A DNA stretch of 60,028 nt, from positions 1 through 60,028 of the forward strand of contig CAJOHO010000003.1 of assembly GCA_905234555.1 (NCBI GenBank), read 5' to 3'. Every line of letters begins with the position of its first letter. Position 1 is the first letter of the stretch. The DNA is from an uncultured Bacteroidaceae bacterium (lineage in GTDB: Bacteria; Bacteroidota; Bacteroidia; Bacteroidales; Bacteroidaceae). The position numbers and the translations under genes are program-made. The notes below the pieces were generated by a model that saw only the letters and a list, made by a program, of their open reading frames with translations, was not told the origin of the DNA and made no database searches. Shown here piece after piece: positions 17,162 to 25,099 of the stretch.

Positions 17162-18076
17162 TTATCGGTTGTTTTGTTCTTCCAGAAACCTTAACTCCGC
17201 CTCCAGCATCTCCAGCTTTGGCATCGGGAAACCAGCCTCACGGGCAATCTGCAAGGGGCGCGTATAGATATAGTACAGCTCCATGGGACGATGGAAGTCA
17301 TAGTCCAGTCGCATCGATGGAGAATAAGGTGTCATCGAGTCGGTGGTTTCAATCATCTTGTCAACAAACGCGCTGTCCACGTTCTTGACGCCTAAGTGTT
17401 GGGCAGCACCTACCACCTCCATCATTTGTTCACGAATCAGCCTTCTCGTGGCTTTGTTCTTCAGCAGCAGGTCGGTCTGCGTGTGTAAGGCAACCGTCAT
17501 ACCGTTGAACGGCATGTTCCATACAGCTTTTTTCCAGCGAGCCTCGTGGTATTCCACCAGTCCCGTCTCGATGTCGGCTTGGCGGAAATCATCCACCACT
17601 TGCTGCATCAGGGCTTCGTCCTTGCAGGAGTAATTGGCGAGATTGATGCTGCCGTAACATTGGTGGTTCACACGTCCAGGCTCCGTCTTGGCAGAGCAGA
17701 TGAAAGCCAGACCGGCAGCCAGTTGCACGTTGGGGAACATCCTCTGCACATCCTCCTCCACACCGATGCCGTTCTGGATTAGCACCACCAGCGTCTGGGG
17801 GTGGAGTAGAGGGGGCAGCAACGACTGCAGCTTGTCGTTGTTCACAGATTTTAGGGCAACCAGCACCACGTCGCAGGGAGGCATATCCTCCGTTTGTTGA
17901 TAGGCATTGACGTCAGTCAGATGGAACGATCCCTCGCAGGAGTTAACCTGCAGACCATGTGAACAGACATACACATAATCGTGATGGAGCAGGAAATGCA
18001 CTTCCTGTCCCGCATGAGCCAATTTGGCGCCATAATAGCCGCCAATAGCTCCCGTGCCAATAACTCCGTATTTCAT
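17162..18076 (-). CDS. panE: 2-dehydropantoate 2-reductase (ketopantoate reductase)
   Basis: 304 residues from the ATG at 18076 (MKYGVIGTGAIGGYYGAKLA), which puts the Rossmann GxGxxG motif at the start as expected. The frame is open further upstream, but that part runs through a terminator hairpin. Family landmarks are DVVLVALKS, LQNGIG and the C-terminal catalytic region with WKKAVWNMPFNGMT (Lys) and N/S-rich SMRLDYDFHRPMEL. It reduces ketopantoate to pantoate with NADPH for vitamin B5 and CoA. A promoter lies at 18262-18292 and a structured leader with a terminator lies between promoter and gene, so attenuation is likely. Confidence 0.9.
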   Translation of the reverse strand: MKYGVIGTGAIGGYYGAKLAHAGQEVHFLLHHDYVYVCSHGLQVNSCEGSFHLTDVNAYQQTEDMPPCDVVLVALKSVNNDKLQSLLPPLLHPQTLVVLIQNGIGVEEDVQRMFPNVQLAAGLAFICSAKTEPGRVNHQCYGSINLANYSCKDEALMQQVVDDFRQADIETGLVEYHEARWKKAVWNMPFNGMTVALHTQTDLLLKNKATRRLIREQMMEVVGAAQHLGVKNVDSAFVDKMIETTDSMTPYSPSMRLDYDFHRPMELYYIYTRPLQIAREAGFPMPKLEMLEAELRFLEEQNNR

Positions 18077-18125
18077 TTTTATCATTGTTTTATCATCATT
18101 TTTCCGCCAAGGGCAGATGTTTTTT

Positions 18126-18159
18126 AAAAAAAGCCTCCGACCCATCTCGGGTAAGAGGC
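18126..18159 (-). terminator. Terminator of the panE leader
   Basis: Stem GCCTC/GAGGC with inner CCC/GGG, followed on the minus strand by TTTTTTT. It lies 50 bp upstream of the panE start. Confidence 0.8.
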
Positions 18160-18256
18160 CCAACGCTTTTTTCATGTTTTTTACATGAAATGGAGGAGTG
18201 CCTTTGCCTCACGGCACATTTTGTGGCACATGCTTGTTTTTAGGAAATGATTTTCT
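18126..18256 (-). ncRNA. Structured leader RNA / attenuator before panE
   Basis: From the promoter at 18262-18292 a transcript of about 125-130 nt would reach a strong terminator. Three hairpins are visible in order on the minus strand: GTGCC/GGCAC (18213-18217 with 18198-18202), TTTCATGT/ACATGAAA (18183-18190 with 18170-18177), and the terminator GCCTC-TTA-CCC-GAGAT-GGG-TCG-GAGGC with seven T (18159 to 18126). A 12-codon mini-ORF, MCREAKALLHFM, runs 18219-18181. Its GAGGC can pair with GCCTC of the terminator, so switching between forms is possible. It may be an attenuator for panE or an independent small RNA. Confidence 0.55.
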
Positions 18257-18261
18257 AGGTG

Positions 18262-18292
18262 GCAAAGTTAGCGAAAAATGAGATAAGAACAA
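18262..18292 (-). promoter_or_regulatory. Promoter of the panE leader
   Basis: On the minus strand: TTTG (18289-18292), 19 bp, TAACTTTG (18262-18269). Confidence 0.8.
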
Positions 18293-18444
18293 AATAAAAT
18301 CATAAAAATCTTTTCATTTTCTTATTTTTTCTTCTAAGATGCGGTCTAAATTCAGCGATTTTCGTTTCTGGTGTGTTAAACCTTTGGGAATTTCTTCTGT
18401 CAAAAGGAAAAAGAAAAGACTATCATTTTCAATACTTAACGACT

Positions 18445-18996
18445 ATGCAAAAAAGAATTCTTATTTTGGTGGCAGCAGTTCTGTTGACTGGAGCAGCTGC
18501 ATGGGCGCAACGCGGAGAAGGCAACCGTAACGGCAACCGCGATCGCCAGGAAAGTTTTAACATTACGGAAGTGTATAACCGTCAAGCCACGCGTCTGGCA
18601 AAGCAGTTGGAGCTGAAGGGGGACAAGAAGGACCTCTTCACAGTTCTCTATCTGGACTACCAGAACGCTCGTCACAACGCTGCCAATCCGAAAGGTGGAG
18701 ACCAGGAAGGACGCGAGCAGCGTGTGGATTACGAAAAGCTGACGGATGAGGAAGCTACAGAGCTGATTCAGAAGAACTTTGATCGTCAGGAGAAGCAGCT
18801 GGCTGTAGATAAGGAATACCTGCCTAAGTTCCTCGAAATCCTGACTCCTGTTCAGACGGCTCAGGTTTATCTCTCAGGCGGAGCACGTCCTAACACGAAT
18901 GGCGGCGGATTCCCAGGCGGACGTCCTGGTGGCAACTTCGGTGGTGGCCGAGGCGGTGGCGGCTTCGGCGGAGGCGGAGGCTTTGGAGGCTTCTAA
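18445..18996 (+). CDS. Secreted Spy/DUF4890-like protein with Gly-rich tail
   Basis: 183 residues from the ATG at 18445. A signal peptide (MQKRILILVAAVLLTGAAAWAQ) is followed by a charged, mostly helical region (about 35-150) with repeated Leu/Ala heptad-like spacing (TRLAKQLELKGDKKDLFTVLY ... LPKFLEILTPVQTAQVY), like small periplasmic Spy/CpxP-type or DUF4890 proteins, which bind unfolded proteins or respond to envelope stress. The last 35 residues are almost only Gly, Phe and Arg (GGRGGGGFGGGGGFGGF), a disordered tail. The exact role is unknown. The start is chosen because the signal peptide begins there; AACCTTTG at 18377 may be the -7 element. Confidence 0.7.
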   Translation: MQKRILILVAAVLLTGAAAWAQRGEGNRNGNRDRQESFNITEVYNRQATRLAKQLELKGDKKDLFTVLYLDYQNARHNAANPKGGDQEGREQRVDYEKLTDEEATELIQKNFDRQEKQLAVDKEYLPKFLEILTPVQTAQVYLSGGARPNTNGGGFPGGRPGGNFGGGRGGGGFGGGGGFGGF

Positions 18997-19018
18997 TCGA
19001 CGAAATAAGAAATGAATG

Positions 19019-19055
19019 AAGGCATGTTTTAACGTTAGAGCATGCCTTATTTCTT
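19019..19055 (+). terminator. Terminator after the Gly-rich protein gene
   Basis: GGCATG and CATGCC pair across a 13-nt loop, followed by TTATTTCTT. Confidence 0.65.
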
Positions 19056-19302
19056 GGCTCATTAGTAAATTCCTGATTATATTTCAACTTCGTTTTCCTC
19101 CTTCTCGCTCAACAATGCTCTAGCCTCTGGCAGATAATTTCGATTTTCTGATACTTCAATTCTTATCAGTTAGTGTGTATCGCATCCATATCGGACTGTG
19201 CCCGATAAGGGGTCAAAAGGGTGGTTTTGCCTTCACTCTTTGCCGATTTCATCGGAAAATTCAGAAAAAACACGCTTTTTTGACAAAAAATCTGCCGAAA
19301 AC
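19056..19302. other. Gene-free stretch before the tRNA cluster
   Basis: I see no coding sequence, RNA gene or repeat here before the tRNA promoter. Confidence 0.5.
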
Positions 19303-19333
19303 TTTGTCAGTTCCAGAAAAAGCACTACCTTTG
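19303..19333 (+). promoter_or_regulatory. Promoter of the tRNA cluster
   Basis: TTTG at 19303-19306, 19 bp, TACCTTTG at 19326-19333. It can drive all four tRNAs and possibly rpmE2, since no other good promoter is seen before 19926. Confidence 0.75.
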
Positions 19334-19398
19334 CACTCGCGTTTGAAAAATCGCAAGGGTTTTCCCTCCGATTTCCCCTCAAAACGCAAGCGATCTTT

Positions 19399-19479
19399 GC
19401 CCAGGTGGCGGAATGGTAGACGCGCTCGTTTCAGGTGCGAGTGGTGAGAGCCGTGCAGGTTCGAGTCCTGTTCTGGGCA
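19399..19479 (+). tRNA. tRNA-Leu (anticodon CAG)
   Basis: Class II tRNA with a long variable arm. Acceptor GCCCAGG pairs with TCTGGGC, the anticodon stem is CTCGT/GCGAG with loop TTCAGGT, and the T-loop is GGTTCGAGTCC. CCA is not encoded. Confidence 0.93.
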
Positions 19480-19510
19480 CAACATAAAACTTTCATAAAA
19501 GACAGGCGGA

Positions 19511-19576
19511 ATTCTTGGAGCAGCGAGAGCAATGTGATGCTTGCATCGACATTGCCGAGTCGTGACAAGAATCTCG
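19511..19576. repeat. Imperfect palindrome between tRNAs
   Basis: ATTCTTG, GCAATGT and GATGC on the left are matched by their complements on the right around a centre near 19543. It would make a long bulged hairpin inside the tRNA precursor. Confidence 0.5.
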
Positions 19577-19596
19577 CGGTAAAACAAAGTTTTAAC

Positions 19597-19669
19597 GCGG
19601 AAATAGCTCAGTTGGTAGAGCACAACCTTGCCAAGGTTGGGGTCGCGAGTTCGAGTCTCGTTTTCCGCT
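19597..19669 (+). tRNA. tRNA-Gly (anticodon GCC), copy 1
   Basis: Acceptor GCGGAAA/TTTCCGC, D-arm AGCTCAGTTGGTAGAGC, anticodon stem CAACC/GGTTG with loop TTGCCAA, T-loop AGTTCGAGTCT. Discriminator T, CCA not encoded. Identical to the copy at 19795. Confidence 0.95.
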
Positions 19670-19695
19670 CGTTTTTTTGTGAAATAATTATTGTC

Positions 19696-19777
19696 GGAGA
19701 GGTGGCGGAATGGTAGACGCGCTACTTTGAGGGGGTAGTGGGCACAGCCCGTGGGAGTTCGAGTCTCCTCCTCTTCA
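19696..19777 (+). tRNA. tRNA-Leu (anticodon GAG)
   Basis: Class II tRNA. Acceptor GGAGAGG/CCTCTTC with a G-U pair, anticodon stem CTACT/GGTAG with loop TTGAGGG, long variable arm GGGCACAGCCC-like, T-loop AGTTCGAGTCT. Reads CUC/CUU. Confidence 0.92.
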
Positions 19778-19794
19778 CAATAAGCAAAGCTTTT

Positions 19795-19867
19795 GCGGAA
19801 ATAGCTCAGTTGGTAGAGCACAACCTTGCCAAGGTTGGGGTCGCGAGTTCGAGTCTCGTTTTCCGCT
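19795..19867 (+). tRNA. tRNA-Gly (anticodon GCC), copy 2
   Basis: Base-for-base identical to the tRNA-Gly at 19597-19669, implying recent duplication or gene conversion within the cluster. Confidence 0.95.
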
Positions 19868-19925
19868 CGACCATTACACAATTAAAAGTGTTACCACCAC
19901 TTTAATTAAAGAACAACTCACAACA

Positions 19926-20177
19926 ATGAAAAAAGGTATACATCCTGAGAATTATCGCGAAGTGATCTTCAAGGATATGTCAAACGGCGATATGTTCCTC
20001 TCTCGTTCCACAGCTAAGACCAACGACACAGAAGTGTTCGAAGGTGTTGAATATCCAGTTGTAAAGCTTGAAATCTCTTCAAGTTCTCACCCATTCTACA
20101 CAGGTAAGGCTAAGCTTGTCGATACTGCTGGTCGCGTGGACAAGTTCATGAACCGTTACAAGGGTCTGAAGAAGTAA
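19926..20177 (+). CDS. rpmE2: 50S ribosomal protein bL31 type B
   Basis: 83 residues, beginning [21 protein letters not shown] and containing [28 protein letters not shown], as in type B L31. The CxxC zinc-binding pair of type A L31 is absent, so this is the zinc-independent form, which in many bacteria is made when zinc is scarce. It follows the tRNA cluster by 58 bp and may be co-transcribed. No zinc-repressor site is obvious upstream, so it may be the only L31 of this organism. Confidence 0.95.
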   Translation: MKKGIHPENYREVIFKDMSNGDMFLSRSTAKTNDTEVFEGVEYPVVKLEISSSSHPFYTGKAKLVDTAGRVDKFMNRYKGLKK

Positions 20178-20201
20178 TCCTTCCTACCTTACGGAAACAG
20201 T

Positions 20202-20239
20202 TAGCACGTTCTCGAGTCTTCGGGAACGTGTTTTTTTGT
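20202..20239 (+). terminator. Terminator of rpmE2
   Basis: CACGTTC and GAACGTG pair across a short loop, followed by TTTTTTT. Confidence 0.88.
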
Positions 20240-20272
20240 CTTCAATCATGTGAATATGGGAAAATGAAGACC

Positions 20273-22264
20273 TTACGAGAAGAGTTTCTTGATGAGGTCT
20301 TCGCGATGGATGCGACGGAGTTCGCGGATGATGGCCTGATGCTCCTGCGGCTTGTACCAGAAGAAGAACTGACGCTGGGCTTGTTTGTCGCGAGGGGACT
20401 TGGCAGAGTAAATGGGCTGGAGCGTGTAGGGATGAAATCCTGAATACCAGGCTTCTGTGCTGACGGTCATCGGCGTAGGGGTGAAGTCCTGAACTTGCTC
20501 CAAATGGAAGTCGAGGTCTTTGGTGATGACAGCAAGTTCTGCCATATTCTCGGCTGTGCAGCCTGGGTGTGAACTGATGAAATAGGGAATGAGCTGCTGA
20601 CGCAGGTGTTCCTCCCGATTGATGCGGTCGAAGATGCGCTTGAAATCATAAAACAGCTGGAACGAGGGTTTCCGCATGACGGCAAGCACTCGATCTGAGG
20701 TATGTTCGGGTGCCACCTTGAGGCGTCCGCTGACGTGACGGGTGATGAGTTCGCGTGTGTATTGCTCATTCACCTGATCGACGTGCGGATCTCCTGTCTT
20801 GTGGAGCAGCAAATCGTAGCGCACACCACTACCTACAAAGCTTTTCTTGATGCCTGGCAAGGCATCGACGGACCGGTAGATGTCGAGTAGGGCAGAGTGG
20901 TCGGTATTGAGGTTGGGACAAACCTTGGGATGGATGCACGAAGGACGTGCGCAGCGGTGACAACGATCGAGATCCTTGCCATGCATAGCGTACATATTGG
21001 CGGACGGTCCGCCCAGGTCGCTGAGATACCCGCGGAAGTCGGGCATACGGGTGATGGCTTCCACTTCGCGCAGGATGCTTTCCTTGGATCGGGAGGTGAT
21101 GAACTTGCCCTGATGGGCAGAGATGGTGCAGAAGGCGCAGCCTCCGAAACAGCCCCGATGGAGACAGACGGAGAACTTGATCATCTCGTAGGCAGGGATG
21201 CGTTTGCCTTTATACTTGGGATGCGGCAGACGTGTGTAGGGAAGGTCGAAAGCTCGGTCCAGCTCGTCCTGCGTCATAGGCTGGTAAGGGGGCATAACTA
21301 CAATAAAGGGCGGACCCACCCTCTTGCCCCTCCCTGCAGGGAGGGGAGTAGTTACTCTGTCATCCGGGGACAGAAACCCACAAGGGGAGGGAGTGGATAC
21401 TTCGGAAAGACTTCCAACCTGCTGGATGATGCGTTTGGCTTCGTATTTGTTGGATTCTTCTTCGATGTGGCGGAAGTTCTCGGCTTGTTTGCGTTTGTCG
21501 CGCAGACAGTCGGTGTGGCTGTGAAGGATGATATCGTCAGGACGGATGCCGCCAGGGATTTCCTTCTCGCTGAGCAACATGGCTGTCTGATGCAGGGGAT
21601 AACGCAGCATGAGGTTGCGGAAGAGGCGGGTGTCGATGTCACAGTCCTGCTCGATGAGCAGATGTGCGAGGTTGGTGATGGGTTTCTCGCCCATTCCGTA
21701 GATGAGGAGGTCGGCTGGTGCGTCGCAGAGGATGGAGGGACGCAGGCGGTCTTGCCAGTAGTCGTAGTGGGTGAGACGACGCAACGATGCCTCGATACCT
21801 CCCAGCACAATGGGCACATCGGGGAAGAGCTGACGGAGGATGCGGGTATAGACAATGGACGGGTATTCGGGTCGGCAGTCGTGGCGTCCGTCGGGGGAAT
21901 AGGCATCTTCAGAACGCAGACGACGGGCAGCCGTGTATTTGTTCACCATCGAATCCATCGCTCCTGGCGACACTCCGAAGAAGAGTCGGGGTCGTCCCAG
22001 TTTCTTGAAATCGCGGAAGTCTCCGTGCCAGTCGGGTTGGGGCACGATGGCTACACGCAGGCCTTCAGCTTCGAGCACACGACCAATGACGGCAGCACCA
22101 AACGAAGGATGATCTACGTAGGCATCGCCACTGAAGAGGATGACATCGAGCTGGTCCCAGCCGCGCTGTTCCACTTCTTTCTTGGTGGTGGGAAGGAAGG
22201 ATGGAGCCTCCCCCCTTCCCCCTCCGAAAGAGGGGGTGTGTCTCATGCTATGGTTTATTTGCAT
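20273..22264 (-). CDS. YgiQ family radical SAM protein
   Basis: 663 residues. The radical SAM cluster motif CX3CX2C is in RGCFGGCAFCTI, after an N-terminal UPF0313/YgiQ domain (FSGDAYVDHPSFG near residue 45, VLGGIEASLRR). The C-terminal part (SGLKVAPEHTSD-like, FISSHPGCT, QDFTPTPMT) also fits YgiQ. The substrate of the family is unknown. The ATG at 22264 overlaps the upstream gene by 10 bp; the ATG at 22246 is an alternative. Two GC-rich hairpin elements are read in frame: one right after the start (HTPSFGGGRGEAP) and one of about 30 residues near 21311-21400 (VSTPSPCGF ... TTPLPAGRG), both outside the conserved blocks. Confidence 0.9.
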   Translation of the reverse strand: MQINHSMRHTPSFGGGRGEAPSFLPTTKKEVEQRGWDQLDVILFSGDAYVDHPSFGAAVIGRVLEAEGLRVAIVPQPDWHGDFRDFKKLGRPRLFFGVSPGAMDSMVNKYTAARRLRSEDAYSPDGRHDCRPEYPSIVYTRILRQLFPDVPIVLGGIEASLRRLTHYDYWQDRLRPSILCDAPADLLIYGMGEKPITNLAHLLIEQDCDIDTRLFRNLMLRYPLHQTAMLLSEKEIPGGIRPDDIILHSHTDCLRDKRKQAENFRHIEEESNKYEAKRIIQQVGSLSEVSTPSPCGFLSPDDRVTTPLPAGRGKRVGPPFIVVMPPYQPMTQDELDRAFDLPYTRLPHPKYKGKRIPAYEMIKFSVCLHRGCFGGCAFCTISAHQGKFITSRSKESILREVEAITRMPDFRGYLSDLGGPSANMYAMHGKDLDRCHRCARPSCIHPKVCPNLNTDHSALLDIYRSVDALPGIKKSFVGSGVRYDLLLHKTGDPHVDQVNEQYTRELITRHVSGRLKVAPEHTSDRVLAVMRKPSFQLFYDFKRIFDRINREEHLRQQLIPYFISSHPGCTAENMAELAVITKDLDFHLEQVQDFTPTPMTVSTEAWYSGFHPYTLQPIYSAKSPRDKQAQRQFFFWYKPQEHQAIIRELRRIHREDLIKKLFS
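21311..21400 (-). repeat. GC-rich hairpin element in YgiQ gene (copy C)
   Basis: In coding orientation it starts GTATCCACTCCCTCCCC, contains TTTCTGTCCCC, a second head GTAACTACTCCCCTCCC with stem CCCTCCCTGCAGGGAGGG, and ends AGGGTGGGTCC. Head, middle (TTTCTGTCCCC) and tail match the intergenic copy at 47471-47562. Confidence 0.8.
22203..22243 (-). repeat. GC-rich hairpin element at YgiQ N-terminus (copy D)
   Basis: ACACCCCCTCTTTCGGAGGGGG followed by AAGGGGGGAGGCTCC: the same stem-plus-G-run plan as the other copies. It lies between the upstream stop codon and the conserved part of YgiQ. Confidence 0.7.
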
Positions 22265-25083
22265 AGGAAGTTGACGACGGCACCCATGAGCTGGTTGCGA
22301 TGGGTGGAGTTGGTGATGCTTTCGAGGGGGAAGCCGAAGGTGATGGCTTTGTGGTCAGAGCCGTCGTAGGCTGTTGCTGCCACTCGTCCGTCGTTGTAGG
22401 CAATCATGGCGAAGGCGTTGCCTGTGGGTCGGAGTGTCTCTACCTCTGGAACGGCATAGCTCTGCGCATTCATATTACGCCAGATATTGAACTGGAGGTT
22501 GCATCCGTAGAGTCCATCCAACGACTTATCGGTAACGGACTCACCCATCGTGGTGTTAACGAGCTGAGTGGGTAGGGCATTCGACCTGAGCATGTTGGCA
22601 CCGCTGGTGAAGAGGCGTCCTCCCTGTTGAAGGTAGCTGGTGAGGATGGTTTTCATCTTCGAATCGAACTGCTTCTGCACGCCGTAGATTACATCAATCA
22701 TCTTAAAGTCGGGGTGATGTGACGTGTATTCTTTGATGAAGGCGGACTGGCTGCACGACGAGAAGGAATGGTTGCCTGTAAGCAGGATTCCCTGTGCGTG
22801 GAGATAGGGATAATCGAAGGTGTTGCCCATGATGACTTTGCCTTCGAGTTCGCTGCCGCTGTAACCCAGACCATCGGTTGCCTCGCTGCCCATCGTGGAT
22901 TTCGTAAATACTTTCTGGTCGCCGCAGAAACCAGCAAAAGCTCCGTAAGGCACACCTGGGTCACGGCTCAGCTGGAATCCCTGTTCGGTGCTGTTGTTGA
23001 ACGAGTAGGGTGCAGAGAGACGGGTGAAGCCGTTGACGATGAGCACCGTTCCGTCGTTGTGGGAAGCGATGCCGGCTGTGAGGGTTTCGGAGGGGAAGCT
23101 TCGCCCTCCGTCGTTGAGGGCACAGACGCGGAAACTGTAGATCTGGTCTTTCTCCAGATGGACAGAACAGGAGGTGCCGCTGACGACAGTTCCGTTGTCG
23201 AAATCAGCATTTCCCTGACGCATGTAGAGCACGTACTGAGTGGCTTTAGCGGTTGGTTCCGACGGATCTTCGGTGGGTTGCCATGAGAGAATTGCCTGTT
23301 CCTTCTCTTCGTCGAGACTGATGGCGAAATCCTGTACAGGCAGCGGCTGGATGGTGTAGCTGCGCTGATGGGTGGTGGCGAGGTACTTGACGATGGTTTT
23401 ATAGACGGACCGGCAGAAGTCGAACTTGAACGCAGGATCGAATCCCAGACGCATGTCGGCAAAGTTCTGGTGGGAGAGCATTTCGAGCAAAGCCCCAGGA
23501 ATCTTCACTTCGCGTGTCTCGCCGTAGTTGCGGTTGAACAGACGGCGAACGGGGAAGCGGTAGGATCTGAGGTCTTTGTATAGGTTAGCGAGGAAGAGGT
23601 CGGCCAGGTCGCGAGCCATATAACGGCTGGTACCTGCATCGCAAACTTCACCAAAAATGTCGGTGGTGCAGATGGAGAGTGAACCAATGAGGTCGTCGGA
23701 ACGTGAGAAACCTGCATCGGAATGGAAGGCAACATTCAGCTCCACAGGCACCTGCTTGCCGTAGATGTTGGGTGCATAGACGGAACCGCCAGCCAGTTCG
23801 TTGGCTACTCGCGGACGTGTCTGGATGTCGCTCTTGTAGTCGTCTTCGTCCTTAAAAAAGTTGTAGGTGGAGTCGGTCATACCTGCCCATTGTGACGAAT
23901 AGCGGGCACTCTCAGCCCAGCGGGGCAGTCCGCTTCGTGAACCTTCGATGGCGATATTGCCCATACCTCCGCCAAAACGAACGGCATCGGCTCCGATGTT
24001 ACGTCCTTCCTGACTGCTGAGGGTGCTGAGGGTAACCATTCCTGCACCTTGCTTTCCTTTCTCAAACTCAAACGTTCCCAGATAGACCCATGTGGCATAA
24101 CCCATCTGTTGGTTGACGGCAAATTCTGTCTTTCCGCCTTTGTGGTGAACGGTGTAACGGGCATTGTCGGTGGCGTTGGGCATCTGCGGATAGGAAACAT
24201 AGACGGCATAGCGTCCGCTCTCAGGAATCTCAGGAACCCATTCGATGTTGGATGCCAGATGGGGATTGGTGACGGTAGTACTTATACGTGCCGTTCCGTC
24301 GCGAAAAGGATTATCGCCCGACACATACACCAGCTTATTCTTGGCAAATCCGTTGGTCTGGGCATTCGTCCAAGCCGACGGTTCCTGTTCGTGGTAGTAG
24401 CCTTCGCTTTGAGGATGATCGTTATCGACGATGGCTTCATTTCGTTGCCAGTCTCGTTCTCGGGCTGTATAAATGACAGCTCCTGCATTTTCGAGCATCG
24501 GGATGATGTAGGGCAATACAAAGGTTTGTGTGAAAAGATCCTCGGTGGTGCAGAAGAGGCGAGGTCGCATCCATTTCCACGTCTGCTTCTTGCGGTCGTA
24601 GTAGCGTCCGTGACTCTGGCAGATGGTGAGGTGGGTGCCGTCCAGTCCGTTGGCGATGGAGTAGGGGCGTGAGAGGTTCTTCACCCAAGGCAGGCCTGTG
24701 TATTCTTGCTGCCAGAGGCGTGAAGGGTCTTTAGCGCTGGTTCTCACCGCATTGGGAATGAGCTGTTCGATGGGGTGCTTGTCGGTAATGACGGTGAGTT
24801 GGTAGCTCTTCAGCGAATCTGGAACCAGACGACGTACATCCCGATAAACACGCTGGACGGACTCTTCGGTGAAGAACTGTTCGCCAAAGGTGTCGTCACA
24901 CTCGATGCGGATGGTGCGCAGGCTGTCGTTCACGTCGCAACTCTTCAGCTTGGGTTTTCCGATATGCATGTCGCTGCGGCTGAAATTCTCCACATATCGC
25001 TGGACGGAGGTCTTGAAATCCTGTGCGCCGGCTCCCATCGCCACGCACGCTAATATCGTAAGGAAAGCGAGTGTTCTTTTCAT
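22255..25083 (-). CDS. Golvesin/amidase-like secreted protein ('xanthan lyase' type)
   Basis: 942 residues with a signal peptide (MKRTLAFLTILACVAMGAGAQ). By eye: an N-terminal region of about 110 residues; a zinc amidase-like fold in two parts with His in ICQSHGRYYD (about 155) and HSD in VAFHSDAGF (about 465) and Glu in IPGALLEMLSH; between them an inserted golvesin-like beta-sandwich (about 255-370, WVPEIPESGRYAVYVSYP); a fibronectin III domain (about 590-680, YVLYMRQG ... YSFRVCALNDGG); and a C-terminal glutamine-amidotransferase/ThuA-like domain (about 690-942). Similar Bacteroidales proteins are often labelled xanthan lyase without proof; a peptidoglycan or glycopeptide target is possible. 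It overlaps YgiQ by 10 bp. Confidence 0.7.
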   Translation of the reverse strand: MKRTLAFLTILACVAMGAGAQDFKTSVQRYVENFSRSDMHIGKPKLKSCDVNDSLRTIRIECDDTFGEQFFTEESVQRVYRDVRRLVPDSLKSYQLTVITDKHPIEQLIPNAVRTSAKDPSRLWQQEYTGLPWVKNLSRPYSIANGLDGTHLTICQSHGRYYDRKKQTWKWMRPRLFCTTEDLFTQTFVLPYIIPMLENAGAVIYTARERDWQRNEAIVDNDHPQSEGYYHEQEPSAWTNAQTNGFAKNKLVYVSGDNPFRDGTARISTTVTNPHLASNIEWVPEIPESGRYAVYVSYPQMPNATDNARYTVHHKGGKTEFAVNQQMGYATWVYLGTFEFEKGKQGAGMVTLSTLSSQEGRNIGADAVRFGGGMGNIAIEGSRSGLPRWAESARYSSQWAGMTDSTYNFFKDEDDYKSDIQTRPRVANELAGGSVYAPNIYGKQVPVELNVAFHSDAGFSRSDDLIGSLSICTTDIFGEVCDAGTSRYMARDLADLFLANLYKDLRSYRFPVRRLFNRNYGETREVKIPGALLEMLSHQNFADMRLGFDPAFKFDFCRSVYKTIVKYLATTHQRSYTIQPLPVQDFAISLDEEKEQAILSWQPTEDPSEPTAKATQYVLYMRQGNADFDNGTVVSGTSCSVHLEKDQIYSFRVCALNDGGRSFPSETLTAGIASHNDGTVLIVNGFTRLSAPYSFNNSTEQGFQLSRDPGVPYGAFAGFCGDQKVFTKSTMGSEATDGLGYSGSELEGKVIMGNTFDYPYLHAQGILLTGNHSFSSCSQSAFIKEYTSHHPDFKMIDVIYGVQKQFDSKMKTILTSYLQQGGRLFTSGANMLRSNALPTQLVNTTMGESVTDKSLDGLYGCNLQFNIWRNMNAQSYAVPEVETLRPTGNAFAMIAYNDGRVAATAYDGSDHKAITFGFPLESITNSTHRNQLMGAVVNFLCK

Positions 25084-25099
25084 GTGTTGTTACTTTTTT

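Noticed and set aside
18077-18175. N-terminal extension of panE (KKALGLLPEMGRR...)
   Set aside because: This stretch is the terminator hairpin of the leader; the Rossmann motif requires the start at 18076.
19261-19881. Minus-strand reading frame of 206 codons
   Set aside because: It runs across four tRNA genes in antisense; its repeated peptides simply mirror the duplicated tRNAs.
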